Both the position numbers and the translations under genes were made by a program. A stretch of DNA of 15,151 nt, from assembly GCA_964538575.1 (NCBI GenBank), contig CAZIGG010000078.1, positions 1 through 15,151 on the forward strand, given 5' to 3'. The stretch's first letter is position 1; each line of letters starts with the position of its first letter. Shown piece after piece: positions 15,133 to 15,151 of this stretch. Below the pieces are notes generated by a model that saw only the letters and a list, made by a program, of their open reading frames with translations, had not been told where the DNA came from and did no database searches. Origin of the DNA: UBA2336 sp964538575 (lineage in GTDB: Bacteria > Bacteroidota > Bacteroidia > Cytophagales > Cyclobacteriaceae).

Positions 15133-15151
15133 CGTTATATTTTTGATAAGT

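Noticed and set aside
1..15151. CRISPR array, integrase or prophage signals
   Set aside because: No regularly spaced repeats and no transposase, integrase or phage gene was found; only the IS-end-like hairpin at the right edge hints at mobility.

Overview
The window looks like part of a draft chromosome from a member of the phylum Bacteroidota, most likely a Cytophagales-like lineage (the order is inference). Supporting signs are a SusC/SusD outer-membrane nutrient-uptake pair, lipoproteins with acidic residues after the lipid-anchored cysteine, an OmpA protein with TPR, beta-propeller and regulatory-like domains as in the type IX secretion protein PorE, a short PabB, and TAnnTTTG-type -7 promoter boxes with little sign of Shine-Dalgarno sequences. 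It is an assembled scaffold: 100 Ns sit between two identical 55-nt flanks, so the gap is very probably artificial.

Layout. (1) 1-1041: a divergently read YjdM/PhnA-type zinc-ribbon gene that runs off the left edge, a small DnaJ-KTSC fusion protein, and a tRNA-Arg(CCG) on the minus strand convergent with it; one hairpin between them can terminate both. (2) 1262-3976: lepA and folD, 3 nt apart, with a -7 box upstream of lepA. (3) 3977-4101: a short intergenic stretch rich in repeat-like sequence, ending in a perfect 15-bp inverted repeat over the start region of queE. (4) 4042-8318: queE, pabB, pabC and the PorE-like OmpA gene in a tight plus-strand run. queE and pabB share one base, pabB and pabC overlap by 17 nt, and once the duplicate at the gap is collapsed pabC and the OmpA gene are 9 nt apart. 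pabB carries a 20-bp GC-rich palindrome that looks like a repeat element inserted in frame. (5) 8379-15072: a SusC-SusD-DUF1735 lipoprotein-lipoprotein operon with its own promoter candidate, ending in a strong hairpin that resembles insertion-sequence ends.

How the genes work together. folD and pabB/pabC all serve folate metabolism (one-carbon interconversion and p-aminobenzoate supply), and queE makes the 7-deazaguanine precursor of queuosine. The last block is an outer-membrane uptake system: TonB-dependent channel, SusD-type capture lipoprotein and two further probably surface-exposed lipoproteins. No glycoside hydrolase, peptidase or regulator is present inside the window, so the substrate cannot be named. 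I did not find a clearly new multi-gene system. The most unusual items are the start-site hairpin of queE, the palindrome inside pabB, the placement of a PorE-like gene behind pabBC, and the unidentified terminal lipoprotein.
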